From Opitutales bacterium (lineage in GTDB: Bacteria; Verrucomicrobiota; Verrucomicrobiia; Opitutales; Opitutaceae): a stretch of 49,992 nucleotides of DNA. Every line of letters begins with the position of its first letter. Within the stretch, counting starts at the first letter, position 1. Shown piece by piece: positions 1 to 8,169 of the stretch. The stretch is taken from the NCBI GenBank assembly GCA_018700525.1, contig JABITN010000170.1, forward strand, positions 1 through 49,992. The letters are read 5' to 3'. The position numbers and the translations under genes are program-made. Under the pieces are notes generated by a model that was not told the DNA's origin, ran no database searches, and saw only the letters and a list, made by a program, of their open reading frames with translations.

Positions 1-97
1 CGCTAGCGAAGGGTTCAATTCCAAGATCCAATCCCTCATAAGCAACGCTAGAGGATATAGGCGTTTTGAAAATCTCAGGACTGCGATACTCTTTCAT
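1..97 (-). CDS. Possible 5' end of an unidentified gene running off the left edge
   Basis: Reading leftwards from an ATG at 97-95 the frame stays open to the window edge (32 codons, beginning MKEYRSPEIFKTPISS). No stop interrupts it and it would be divergent from the antiporter gene at 268. There is no clear Shine-Dalgarno site and the visible part has no motif I recognise, so no function is offered. It may also be chance open frame. Confidence 0.35.
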   Translation of the reverse strand, partial: MKEYRSPEIFKTPISSSVAYEGLDLGIEPFAS

Positions 98-267
98 TGT
101 GGAAAACTCGACATGTGCCCACTAAAAACCCAATAGAACCAAGAGTAGAAACCGAACAGCGAATTGGATCGGTTGTGATTTCAGTAGAGTCGTAGTTCGG
201 GCGAGGACAGTGTTGCCTTGCCTTTTTGCTGTGCTTTGGGAAAACGCTTCTCTATACATCCTAGTCT

Positions 268-1719
268 ATGCCCAATACCCGCTCCCCCAAGGTAACCTTT
301 CTCCAGGCTCTCTTCCCGGTTCTTGGGTTGGTTCTGATTCTCGTTTATGGACTGATTATCCGTCCTCACGTCCAAGGACTGGTGGCGTTTCCGTTGGAGA
401 TTGTCTTTCTGACTGCTGCGGTCATAGCGATTGCCCAGCTCGCTTGGCTAGGGTTTTCCTGGCAAGAGGTTCAGGATTCCATTGTCAAAAAACTGGCTAA
501 GGCGTTTCCGACCATTCTGATCCTATTCACGATCGGAATGATCATCGGAAGCTGGATTGCGGCGGGCACCATTCCGATGATGATCTACTATGGCATCAAG
601 ATCATCCATCCGGGGTACATCTATGTGATTTCCTTCCTGGTCGCCTCGGTTTTTTCAACTTTCACTGGAACGTCATGGGGTTCGGTGGGAACGGTCGGAC
701 TGGTTCTCATCGGGGTTGCCGCAACTATCAATGCGGATTTGGCGATTACGGCTGGGGCTATTATCGGAGGAGCGTTTTTCGGGGATAAAATGTCACCGCT
801 TTCGGATACGACTAATGTTGCCGCTCTGGCTGCAGAGGTGCCTTTGTGGGATCATATCCAGTCGATGATGTACACCACGATGCCGTCGGCCTTCATCACT
901 ACTATCCTCTATTTTATTCTTGGATTCGTTTATCCAGTCGAGGCCAGCGGGGCCGAAGCGGTTGCTCAAACGCAGGTAATTCTGGACGGGATCGGAGAGA
1001 TGTTCAATTTCAATCCCCTCTTGTTGATCCCGGTGGGAATCGTGCTTTACGGCTCAATCAAGCGCAAGGCGACCTTACCGGTTTTGGTGGCTTCGTCGTT
1101 TTCAGCCTGTATTCTGGCATTCTTGTTTCAGCAAACGACGCTGGCGGATGTGGTACAGTCGCTCTACAAAGGTTACGATACTTCCATGGCAGTTTGGATG
1201 CCTATGATCCCGGCAGATTTGAGTACGCTGTTTAATCGAGGTGGCTTGTACGAACTGAGCGAGCCAGTGATTATTTCAATCATCGTTTTCGTGTACGTGG
1301 GGGCAATAGACAAGATCGATGCCATGCCGATTTTGGTGGACCGCGCCTTTGGCTTTGCGAAGTCCAGAGGTTCCACAATACTTTCTACGCTAGCTGCCAC
1401 CTCATTTATCAATGCCTTTACCTCTAATCAAATGGCAGCCAGTTTCATCGTAGGGGAAGCCTTCCATAAAAACTACGATCGGAAAGGCATCCCTCGAAAA
1501 ATCCTTTCGCGCTCGCTCGAGGACTCAGGCACGATGATTGAAAACCTGATACCGTGGCATACCACGGCGATTTTCATGGTAGCCACCTTGGGAGTACCTG
1601 TTTCGCAGTATTGGCAGTGGCAGTTCCTATCGCTCATCAATTTCGCCGTAGCCATTACTTTGGCCTTAACCGGCATCGGCTGCTTTTATCAAAAGGCACC
1701 TGAGACGGAGTTGAAATAA
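268..1719 (+). CDS. nhaC: NhaC-family Na+/H+ antiporter
   Basis: A 483-residue, very hydrophobic inner-membrane protein with about ten to twelve membrane segments, close to the usual NhaC length of 450-500. It contains the family-typical stretches FTGTSWGSVGTVG, GGAFFGDKMSPLSDTTN and the late SFINAFTSNQMAASFIVGE. NhaC proteins exchange cytoplasmic Na+ for external H+ and help with salt and pH balance, which suits a marine organism. The gene is monocistronic: the left neighbour is divergent and a palindromic repeat follows directly after the stop. The start ATG is at 268. Family assignment is firm; transported ion and coupling are inferred from the family. Confidence 0.93.
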   Translation: MPNTRSPKVTFLQALFPVLGLVLILVYGLIIRPHVQGLVAFPLEIVFLTAAVIAIAQLAWLGFSWQEVQDSIVKKLAKAFPTILILFTIGMIIGSWIAAGTIPMMIYYGIKIIHPGYIYVISFLVASVFSTFTGTSWGSVGTVGLVLIGVAATINADLAITAGAIIGGAFFGDKMSPLSDTTNVAALAAEVPLWDHIQSMMYTTMPSAFITTILYFILGFVYPVEASGAEAVAQTQVILDGIGEMFNFNPLLLIPVGIVLYGSIKRKATLPVLVASSFSACILAFLFQQTTLADVVQSLYKGYDTSMAVWMPMIPADLSTLFNRGGLYELSEPVIISIIVFVYVGAIDKIDAMPILVDRAFGFAKSRGSTILSTLAATSFINAFTSNQMAASFIVGEAFHKNYDRKGIPRKILSRSLEDSGTMIENLIPWHTTAIFMVATLGVPVSQYWQWQFLSLINFAVAITLALTGIGCFYQKAPETELK

Positions 1720-1723
1720 AAGG

Positions 1724-1806
1724 ACTCACGCTAAGTCGCAAAGCCGCTAAGAAAAAATCATCATCGAGCTCTTAAAAACTTTGCGTCTTTGCGTCTTCGC
1801 GTGAGT
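1724..1806. repeat. Imperfect palindromic repeat element after nhaC
   Basis: Outer arms ACTCACGC (1724-1731) and GCGTGAGT (1799-1806) are perfectly complementary. The pairing continues inwards for about 28 positions with four mismatches, through CGCAAAG-type and CTTTGCGT octamers (CTTTGCGT occurs twice in tandem at 1778-1794). The element fills almost the whole gap between the nhaC stop and the next start codon. It could fold into a long hairpin and act as a terminator or mRNA-stabilising REP-like element. Its sequence style matches dispersed intergenic repeats; that is from memory, not a search. Confidence 0.7.
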
Positions 1807-1817
1807 CAATATTGGTC

Positions 1818-3017
1818 ATGATTGATCGTCCTGCCGTTGATCCCGCTTTGTTTGCCCTGGATCCCGAAACCGTTTTCCTGAACCACGGCTCCTTTGGAAG
1901 TTGCCCCCTCGCTGTATTAGAGCGCCAGAATGAGCTTAGGTTGCGTTTGGAGTCTCAGCCAGTACAGTTTTATCAGCGCGATTTCGAGCCTTTGCTCGAC
2001 GAGGCACGGGCGGCGCTGGGGAACTTCGTAGGTGCTGATGGCGATGATCTGGTGTTCGTTCCGAATGCGACTGAGGGAGTTAATACGGTCCTTCGATCGC
2101 TACCTTTCGAGCCAGGGGACGAGCTTCTTGTATCCAACCACGAATACAATGCTTGTCGGAATGCCATCCACTATGCAGCAGAGCAGAATGGCGCCCAAGT
2201 GGTGACTATCGATATTCCTTTTCCGATCGATTCCGAGGAAGCCGTTATCGAAGCCGTATTGGACAAGGTGACCGATAGGACGTGCTTGCTGCTCATAGAC
2301 CACGTGACTAGTCAGACGGGGCTCGTGTTGCCAATTAAGCGCATCATCGATGTATTGGCGGAGAGGGACATCGACACTCTTGTAGACGGCTCCCATGCCC
2401 CCGGAATGATTCCTTTGGATGTGAACGCTCTTGGAGCTGCTTATTATACGGGGAATTGCCATAAGTGGGTTTGCGCTCCGAAGAGCGCTGGTTTTCTGCA
2501 TGTTCGTAGCGATAAGCAATCCGCGATTAGACCGCTCACGATCAGTCATGGGGCGAATTCTCCTCGAACCGATCGTTCGCGCTTGCAGATCGAATTTGGC
2601 TGGATGGGTACGCGCGATCCCTCTGCAGTTCTAAGCGTTCCCTTTGCCATTGAGTATATGGGTGGATTGCTCCCCGGCGGTTGGCCGGAAATTATGGAAA
2701 GTAATCGTCGTTTGGCTTTGGCGGGTCGGAAGCTGATCTTGGAAGCTCTCGATATTCCTTCGCCCGCGCCGGATCATATGATTGGTTCGCTTTCTTCGAT
2801 TCCGCTTGCGAGTCCGAGTTTGGCTAAGCCGTATCAGTCGCTCAAATACCAATCGTTCTGGCAGGAAGCGCTTATCGAGTGCCACAACCTTGAGGTTCCG
2901 CTTTTCGCGTGGCCTAGTCACCCGGATCACATTGTTCGAATATCGGCTCAGGTTTACAATAAGCCCGAGCACTACGAGTTACTGACGGAAGCGTTGAAGG
3001 GCCTTTCGGGATCGTGA
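1818..3017 (+). CDS. Class V aminotransferase, isopenicillin-N-epimerase-like
   Basis: A 399-residue cytoplasmic PLP enzyme of the aminotransferase class V fold. The N-terminal FLNHGSFGSCP and the NATEGVNTV segment are typical of the isopenicillin-N-epimerase-like subfamily. Asp190 in LVDGSHAPG should contact the PLP pyridine nitrogen and Lys216 in GNCHKWVCAPK should form the internal aldimine. The family includes epimerases, cysteine desulfurase-like and ergothioneine-type lyases, so the substrate cannot be told; no beta-lactam genes are nearby. I prefer ATG 1818 to the TTG two codons upstream. A palindromic repeat ends 11 bp before the start, leaving little room for a conventional leader. 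Confidence 0.85.
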   Translation: MIDRPAVDPALFALDPETVFLNHGSFGSCPLAVLERQNELRLRLESQPVQFYQRDFEPLLDEARAALGNFVGADGDDLVFVPNATEGVNTVLRSLPFEPGDELLVSNHEYNACRNAIHYAAEQNGAQVVTIDIPFPIDSEEAVIEAVLDKVTDRTCLLLIDHVTSQTGLVLPIKRIIDVLAERDIDTLVDGSHAPGMIPLDVNALGAAYYTGNCHKWVCAPKSAGFLHVRSDKQSAIRPLTISHGANSPRTDRSRLQIEFGWMGTRDPSAVLSVPFAIEYMGGLLPGGWPEIMESNRRLALAGRKLILEALDIPSPAPDHMIGSLSSIPLASPSLAKPYQSLKYQSFWQEALIECHNLEVPLFAWPSHPDHIVRISAQVYNKPEHYELLTEALKGLSGS

Positions 3018-3071
3018 AAAGGCAGAGCAACGACTCTGCTGAGCGGGACGTCGTACCTCTTTTGAAACTAA

Positions 3072-3137
3072 AGGTAGAGGCCGATCTCCGAGCGGCCATT
3101 TTCGAATGAGTGGCCGCTCGGAGATCGGCCGCTACCT
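3072..3137. repeat. Long perfect hairpin repeat, family A
   Basis: Arms 3072-3098 and 3111-3137 are complementary at 26 of 27 positions, with a 12-nt loop; the inner 20 bp (GGCCGATCTCCGAGCGGCCA and its complement) pair perfectly. A single arm of the same repeat is found again at 4213-4242. The element lies 55 bp after the PLP-enzyme stop. It is REP-like: GC-rich, palindromic, intergenic. It is followed at about 3150-3180 by another GC-rich palindromic stretch (GCGGCATGCCGGGACGGCG). Confidence 0.8.
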
Positions 3138-3205
3138 CATGCGCGATGCAATGATCTTCTTATGCGGCATGCCGGGACGGCGCTGCCCTACCTGGCTGTT
3201 TAGCG

Positions 3206-3224
3206 ACAGGACTGATCCTGTTTT
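3206..3224 (+). terminator. Possible intrinsic terminator
   Basis: ACAGGA (3206-3211), loop CTGA, TCCTGT (3216-3221) form a perfect 6-bp stem running into TTTT. The stem is short and AT-moderate, so termination would be weak. It lies between two co-directional genes, ending about 25 bp before the lipoprotein start. Confidence 0.35.
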
Positions 3225-3249
3225 AGAATAGTCTCGCTTGTCCGGATGA

Positions 3250-4095
3250 ATGGTATTTAGAAAACAGACTATGTTTTCTACCTCATTTACCTTAAGTCGA
3301 TTTGTCCTAGCGGCATTGGTTTCTATGATTCTTCTATCCGGCTGCGGACAGAAAGAGGCCGGTGAGAAATCATCGGGGAAACCGGTCTTTCTTTATAGTA
3401 ACTATTACAATGCCGAAGGAGAAAACCGCTATCCGGCCGACGGCAATTTCAGCGAAATAATGAAAGAGTTTTCGAAGGACTTTCAGGTCCGCGTGCATGC
3501 AGACGCTCTGACTGCTGAGGCTTTGTCCGATGTGCAGGTCGTGTTTATCGCCAATCCCAATGATAAGGCCGTTGACGGGTTTCCAACTCCTCCTCACGTA
3601 AGCGCTGCCGACATCGAAATGTTAACGCTTTACGTCAAAAATGGGGGAGGACTGATCACGAGTCATAATCAAGCAAACCATAACCTCGAAACGGTTGCGA
3701 TGAACCGTTTACTGGGCCGCTTTGGAATTCAGATAACGGATGACTTCACAGGCCCGAAAGCGATTCGAATTCCGGAGGACACTCCTGTGGTAGGAGGATT
3801 TCTATGGGCGTATATTATTGGCGATTCCATCAAGATCGATTCTACGCATGCAGCTTCGCCACATGCAATTGTAACAAACGATCTTTCGCAAAAGCCGCTC
3901 GTAGGAGAGGATAACGCTGAGGGCATATTGATGGCAGGAGCGGGATTGGGGAGAGGTAGGGTTATGGTAACTACCGATTCTGGTTGGTTTCTCAACGCGG
4001 CTCTTAATGGAGAAGAAGCCGGGGGAGTTGTCATTGAGAATAATGACAATCGCGAAATCGCCCGGCGACTGGCTCGCTGGGTTGGGGGGATGTAG
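3250..4095 (+). CDS. Lipoprotein with a glutamine-amidotransferase-like (DUF4350-like) domain
   Basis: A 281-residue exported protein. The N-terminus has a basic start, a hydrophobic core and the lipobox ILLSGC (Cys32), so it is a lipoprotein. The rest resembles the GATase1-like fold of DUF4350/GldG-type proteins: an early strand VFLYSNYYN, a VFIANPND strand, a GGGLITSHNQ turn and a late TTDSGWFLN strand. No nucleophilic Cys is seen at the GATase elbow, so a binding rather than amidase role is likelier. ATG 3250 gives a 31-residue signal; ATG 3271 would give a shorter one that also works. No operon partner: the next gene is convergent. Confidence 0.6.
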   Translation: MVFRKQTMFSTSFTLSRFVLAALVSMILLSGCGQKEAGEKSSGKPVFLYSNYYNAEGENRYPADGNFSEIMKEFSKDFQVRVHADALTAEALSDVQVVFIANPNDKAVDGFPTPPHVSAADIEMLTLYVKNGGGLITSHNQANHNLETVAMNRLLGRFGIQITDDFTGPKAIRIPEDTPVVGGFLWAYIIGDSIKIDSTHAASPHAIVTNDLSQKPLVGEDNAEGILMAGAGLGRGRVMVTTDSGWFLNAALNGEEAGGVVIENNDNREIARRLARWVGGM

Positions 4096-4212
4096 GGTTA
4101 GACGTGTTGGCGTTCTTAGCCTAGCGACTGTTGTGCATTCTTGAAGGATCCACTCGATTCCCTCGATTTGCTATGTCGCTGAGGGGCGTGGTGATTAAGC
4201 CGAAGCGTATCA

Positions 4213-4242
4213 TGGCCGCTTGGAGATCGGCCCTACCTTTAG
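4213..4242 (+). repeat. Single arm of hairpin repeat family A
   Basis: TGGCCGCTTGGAGATCGGCC followed by CTACCTTTAG matches the complement of the left arm of the 3072-3137 hairpin with one substitution and about one deleted base. The partner arm is missing here, so this copy cannot form the hairpin. It sits in the gap between two convergent genes. Confidence 0.7.
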
Positions 4243-4248
4243 AGGGTC

Positions 4249-5349
4249 TTATTGGGTCGAAAAGCGATAGATAGTCGTGGAGGTGTATTCGTCTCCTGGA
4301 TGTAGGATTGCACTTGGGAAAGAGGGTTGGTTGGGTGAATCGGGGAAGTGTTGAGTTTCAAGGCAGAAGCCGCTTCGGCGCTCGTAGGGAATTTCCTTTT
4401 TTCCCGTGAGGCTGCCGTCGAGGAAGTTTCCACTGTAGAATTGGATGCCAGGCTCGGTCGTTAAGACTTCCATGACGCGTCCTGATGTCGGTTCGTAAAC
4501 GGTAGCGGCTAGCGTGAGCGATTCGGGCTCGGATTTGTCGAGCGCGAAATTGTGGTCGTGACCTAGGCCGTATACAATTTGTTGATGCTTAGAATCGATG
4601 TCTCGCCCAATGGAATGGGGGGTTCGCCAATCGAAGGGAGTATTGCCGACAGGGGCGAGCTCGCCAGTGGGGATGAGCCCTTGATTGACAGGTGTGAAGC
4701 GGCTGGCGTTGATGGAAAGAATGTGATCTAGAATCGTGCCGTTGCCTTCGCCTTTGAGATTGAAGTAGGAATGATTAGTAAGGTTTAGCGGTGTGGCTTT
4801 ATCGGTGGATGCGGCGTATTCGATACGGAGTTCGTTGGAATTTGTTAGCCAATAGGTGACGGTGACGTCGAGATTGCCGGGATAGCCTTCTTCTCCATCC
4901 GGGCTGCGGCGGGCGAGCATGAGGCCTTTTTCCCCATTTTTACTGATTCGTTTCGCGCTCCAAACGACTTTGTCGAAACCTTTGGTCCCTCCGTGCAAGT
5001 GGCAGGCGACTCCGTTTGGTTCGTTGTTCTTAACGAGGTTGTAGGTTTTGCCTTCGAGTTTGAAGGATCCGTTCGCAATCCGGTTGCCAAAGCGGCCGAT
5101 GATGGCCCCAAAGTAGGGCGTTGCTTTTTGGTATTCGGCGACGCTGTTGTAGCCGAGCGCGATATCGGCAAAATTTCCATTGCGGTCAGGAACGATGATT
5201 TTTGTAATAATACCGCCGTAGTTCGTGATTTCGGCTTTTAGATTGTTGTCGTTCTGCAGTTGGAAGGTTTCTGCTTTTTGGGCGTCGGCTAGATTTCCGC
5301 CGAGCAGGGTGAAGCAAAGAAGGGTGGCGAAAAGAGATGGTCTCATCAT
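4249..5349 (-). CDS. galM: Exported aldose 1-epimerase (galactose mutarotase)
   Basis: A 366-residue protein with a cleavable signal peptide (MMRPSLFATLLCFTLLGG...) followed by a complete GalM beta-sandwich domain. Recognisable family motifs: FGAIIGRFGNRIANG near the start, LTNHSYFNLKG with the catalytic-acid His, GLGHDHNFAL, and FCLETQHFPDSPNQP with the catalytic-base Glu. It interconverts alpha and beta anomers of aldoses. Export implies action on sugars released in the periplasm, consistent with the neighbouring sulfatase and esterase genes. The frame is open four codons further to a TTG, but ATG 5349 gives the better signal peptide. It is divergent from the sulfatase at 5560. Confidence 0.92.
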   Translation of the reverse strand: MMRPSLFATLLCFTLLGGNLADAQKAETFQLQNDNNLKAEITNYGGIITKIIVPDRNGNFADIALGYNSVAEYQKATPYFGAIIGRFGNRIANGSFKLEGKTYNLVKNNEPNGVACHLHGGTKGFDKVVWSAKRISKNGEKGLMLARRSPDGEEGYPGNLDVTVTYWLTNSNELRIEYAASTDKATPLNLTNHSYFNLKGEGNGTILDHILSINASRFTPVNQGLIPTGELAPVGNTPFDWRTPHSIGRDIDSKHQQIVYGLGHDHNFALDKSEPESLTLAATVYEPTSGRVMEVLTTEPGIQFYSGNFLDGSLTGKKEIPYERRSGFCLETQHFPDSPNQPSFPSAILHPGDEYTSTTIYRFSTQ

Positions 5350-5559
5350 GGTGTAGAGCAATTGAAGGGTATGAGTAGTAGCCGTGATCTGGGTAAGGTC
5401 TTGATAAGTCCAGTCTTTTTTGGTTTTGCGAACGCTCTTCAGTAGGGCTTCCCCATGTTGATTTTCGATAGGCCTAGGTTGATGGAATAGCTTTGCTAAG
5501 CGACAGAATCTATTTCAAAAAGGAGATGAAGTTTCGTTGTTTCCTTTACCTCGTTCGTC

Positions 5560-7188
5560 ATGAATTTCCTATTGAACTCGTTGATCGTTTTCGCATCGGC
5601 CGCATCGGTCTTCGCGGAGAGCAGCCCTAACGTAATCGTAATTCTCGCGGATGATATGGGGTTCTCCGATATCGGTCCCTATGGAGGTGAAATTGAAACG
5701 CCTCATTTGGATCGTCTGGCTGAAGGCGGAATGAAGTTCTCGCGTTTTTACAACAGCGGTCGCTGTTGTCCTACTCGGGCTTCGTTGATGACTGGGTTGC
5801 ACCCGCACCAGACTGGCATTGGCTGGATGACGAATCCGCCGAATTCGACGAAAATGGACCATGGCTCGGAGTTTGCTTCGTATCGCGGTTATCTTAACCG
5901 GAATTGCGTTACCCTGGCTGAAGTGTTGAAGGGAAATGGATACGCGACTTTAATGTCGGGCAAATGGCATTTGGGTATGGCGACGCAAGATCGTTGGCCG
6001 CTGCAACGCGGTTTCGAGAAATTCTATGGAAGCCTCCCTGGGGCCACGAATTTCTTCTATCCGGAAGCTCCGCGTGGGATAACGCGGGGTAACGAACCAG
6101 TCGCGAATCCAGAGAGCACGACCGATCGCCGCTACTACACGACGGATGCGTTTACTGATAATGCAATTCGCTTCATTGACGAAGAGAAGCAGGGTGAGGA
6201 TCGTCCCTTTTTCCTCTACCTTGCATACACCTCCCCTCACTGGCCGTTGCATGCCCATCAAGAAGAGGTGCAGAAGTATGTGGGTAAGTATATGATGGGT
6301 TGGGATAAACTTCGCGCTTCTCGCCTAAAACGGCAGAAGCAAATTGGCTTGGTCGATGCCGGCTTGGAATTGAGCGATCGCTCCTTCAAGGCGTGGGACG
6401 AATTAGGTATCGAGAAACAGAAAGAGATGGACCTTCGGATGGCTTATTATGCCGCGATGATTGATCGTATGGATCAAAACATCGGGAAACTCGTCGAGCA
6501 CCTCAAGCAAAGCGGCGACTACGAAAATACGTTAATCATGTTCCTTTCGGACAATGGAGCGTGTCAAGAAGGAGGAAAACTCGGCGGCAAAAACGATCCT
6601 TACGATCTTGAAAAATGGGAAGCGACATACGGTGCAGGCCCTTCCTACGGCGAGGTTTGGGCGAACGCTTCGAATACGCCTTTTCGAAAGTTTAAGCACT
6701 ACACGCATGAAGGAGGGCTTTCTACGCCGTTCATAGCTCATTGGCCTCAGGGGATAAAGCCGCGGAACGATTGGTATCGGGATTCTGCTTATCTCGTGGA
6801 TTTGGCTCCTACGATATTCGAGATTACCAACGCGAAGTATCCAAAGAGATTTTCCGGGAATCGAATCCCGGCATTAAACGGCGTTTCGTTGGCATCGGCT
6901 TTTAGGGGAGAGTCGATTAAACGCTCGGAGCCGATGTTTTTCGAGCATGAGGACAATGCAGCTCTGGTGACGGAAAAATGGAAGTTGGTCGGGAGCTCGG
7001 TCTCGGTGCCAGGTGGACCCGACGAAACGCAGTGGGAGCTTTACGATCGGGAAGCCGATAGAGCGGAAATGAACGATTTGTTCGCTAGTAAACCGGAGTT
7101 ATTGAAAACGCTTTCGGAACAGTGGCTGAAAATGGCGGATCGTTTTGGAGTGTATCCAAAACCTGAATTTAAAAATTCAGGAAAATAG
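5560..7188 (+). CDS. Exported formylglycine sulfatase, arylsulfatase A type
   Basis: A 542-residue S1-family sulfatase with a signal peptide ending about residue 19 (VFAES). The metal-binding VILADDMGFSD starts the domain. The formylglycine motif is C69-C-P-T-R within GRCCPTRASLMTG; Cys69 is the residue to be oxidised. GKWHLG and the later FLSDNGACQEGG carry further active-site residues, and the C-terminal subdomain has the usual LYDREADRAEMNDL segment. The protein hydrolyses sulfate esters; which glycan or aryl substrate cannot be read from sequence. It lies 31 bp upstream of an esterase gene, so the two may be co-transcribed. Confidence 0.93.
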   Translation: MNFLLNSLIVFASAASVFAESSPNVIVILADDMGFSDIGPYGGEIETPHLDRLAEGGMKFSRFYNSGRCCPTRASLMTGLHPHQTGIGWMTNPPNSTKMDHGSEFASYRGYLNRNCVTLAEVLKGNGYATLMSGKWHLGMATQDRWPLQRGFEKFYGSLPGATNFFYPEAPRGITRGNEPVANPESTTDRRYYTTDAFTDNAIRFIDEEKQGEDRPFFLYLAYTSPHWPLHAHQEEVQKYVGKYMMGWDKLRASRLKRQKQIGLVDAGLELSDRSFKAWDELGIEKQKEMDLRMAYYAAMIDRMDQNIGKLVEHLKQSGDYENTLIMFLSDNGACQEGGKLGGKNDPYDLEKWEATYGAGPSYGEVWANASNTPFRKFKHYTHEGGLSTPFIAHWPQGIKPRNDWYRDSAYLVDLAPTIFEITNAKYPKRFSGNRIPALNGVSLASAFRGESIKRSEPMFFEHEDNAALVTEKWKLVGSSVSVPGGPDETQWELYDREADRAEMNDLFASKPELLKTLSEQWLKMADRFGVYPKPEFKNSGK

Positions 7189-7219
7189 AGAATGGTAAAG
7201 ATTAATAAATCTAAAACGT

Positions 7220-8056
7220 ATGAATAAATATATTACATCTATTATTTTTATAATTTTACTGGGAGGGTGTAAGCTTCGGTGGGGTTTTCTCTCGATCTTG
7301 TTTTTAGCGTTTCAGATCCAGGGGCATGCCCAAATTTCCAAAGGAGGTGAGGTGCAAGAATGGATGGATCTCTATGTTCCCTATGCCGATGACGTGATGC
7401 CTTACCGGCTTATGGAACCGATGGGGTTCGATGTTCGCAAACGCTACCCGGTGATCGTTTCCCTGCACGGTGGCGGAGGCTCGGGGAAGGACAATCGCAA
7501 ACAATTGAAAGTTTGGAACAATCAGCTCGCCGAGTCGCAAAGGCGGGCGGATTACCCCTGTTATGTATTGGCCCCGCAGGCGGATCATTTGTGGGATGGC
7601 GCCCATCTCGAGAAGATCAAAGGGCTGATTGCTGCACTCCCTTCGGTGGACATGGATCGGATCTATATGTTGGGTCATTCGATGGGTGGACATGGTACAA
7701 ACGTTCTTATTCAATTGGATCCAGGCTATTTTGCGGCAGTGGCTCCTTCGGCTGGAACCGGTAGAAAGCAGGACTCGGATTTCATTGATGCGACTGTGAT
7801 TAAGGATATCCCTATGTGGGCTTTTCACGGAGATAAGGATAATGTTTGCCCCATCGGACCTCAGTTAACGCTGTTCGCGGAGATGAAAGCATTGGGAGGT
7901 AATATGAAACTGACTACGTGGAAAGGGGACGGTCACGGCGTTTCGGGCAAGTTCATTCCAGGTGCTGGTAACGGGACGACTCAAGTTAGTAGCGATCGTT
8001 GCGATCCAGAGCCAGATTTCATGAAATGGCTTTTCAATCAGAGTTTGTCGAACTAG
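7220..8056 (+). CDS. Exported alpha/beta-hydrolase, PHB-depolymerase/esterase type
   Basis: A 278-residue alpha/beta-hydrolase. SLHGGGGSGKDN is the oxyanion-hole strand, Ser154 lies in the nucleophile elbow GHSMGG, the acid is in FHGDKDNVCP and the base in GDGHG, so the triad is complete. These enzymes cleave acyl esters, and in this context may deacylate a polysaccharide. The N-terminus is odd: a very AT-rich stretch encodes a lipoprotein-like leader ending LLGGC, followed at once by a second hydrophobic leader (LSILFLAFQIQGHAQ). Either start could be real. The gene follows the sulfatase closely on the same strand. Confidence 0.85.
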   Translation: MNKYITSIIFIILLGGCKLRWGFLSILFLAFQIQGHAQISKGGEVQEWMDLYVPYADDVMPYRLMEPMGFDVRKRYPVIVSLHGGGGSGKDNRKQLKVWNNQLAESQRRADYPCYVLAPQADHLWDGAHLEKIKGLIAALPSVDMDRIYMLGHSMGGHGTNVLIQLDPGYFAAVAPSAGTGRKQDSDFIDATVIKDIPMWAFHGDKDNVCPIGPQLTLFAEMKALGGNMKLTTWKGDGHGVSGKFIPGAGNGTTQVSSDRCDPEPDFMKWLFNQSLSN

Positions 8057-8169
8057 AACCGCGTGACTTGCTAAGGTCTGAGATAAGCGGTCGCTACTGG
8101 TGAGGTCCTTGCATTGAAATTGTATTTCAAGCGTAATTGAAGTGAAGCGAACGTCGGTTTCGGGCTTCT

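Noticed and set aside
5560-7188. Sulfatase, esterase, FAD enzyme and GalM as one polysaccharide utilisation operon
   Set aside because: Strand changes break the group; only sulfatase and esterase could be co-transcribed, and no glycoside hydrolase or SusC/D pair is present.
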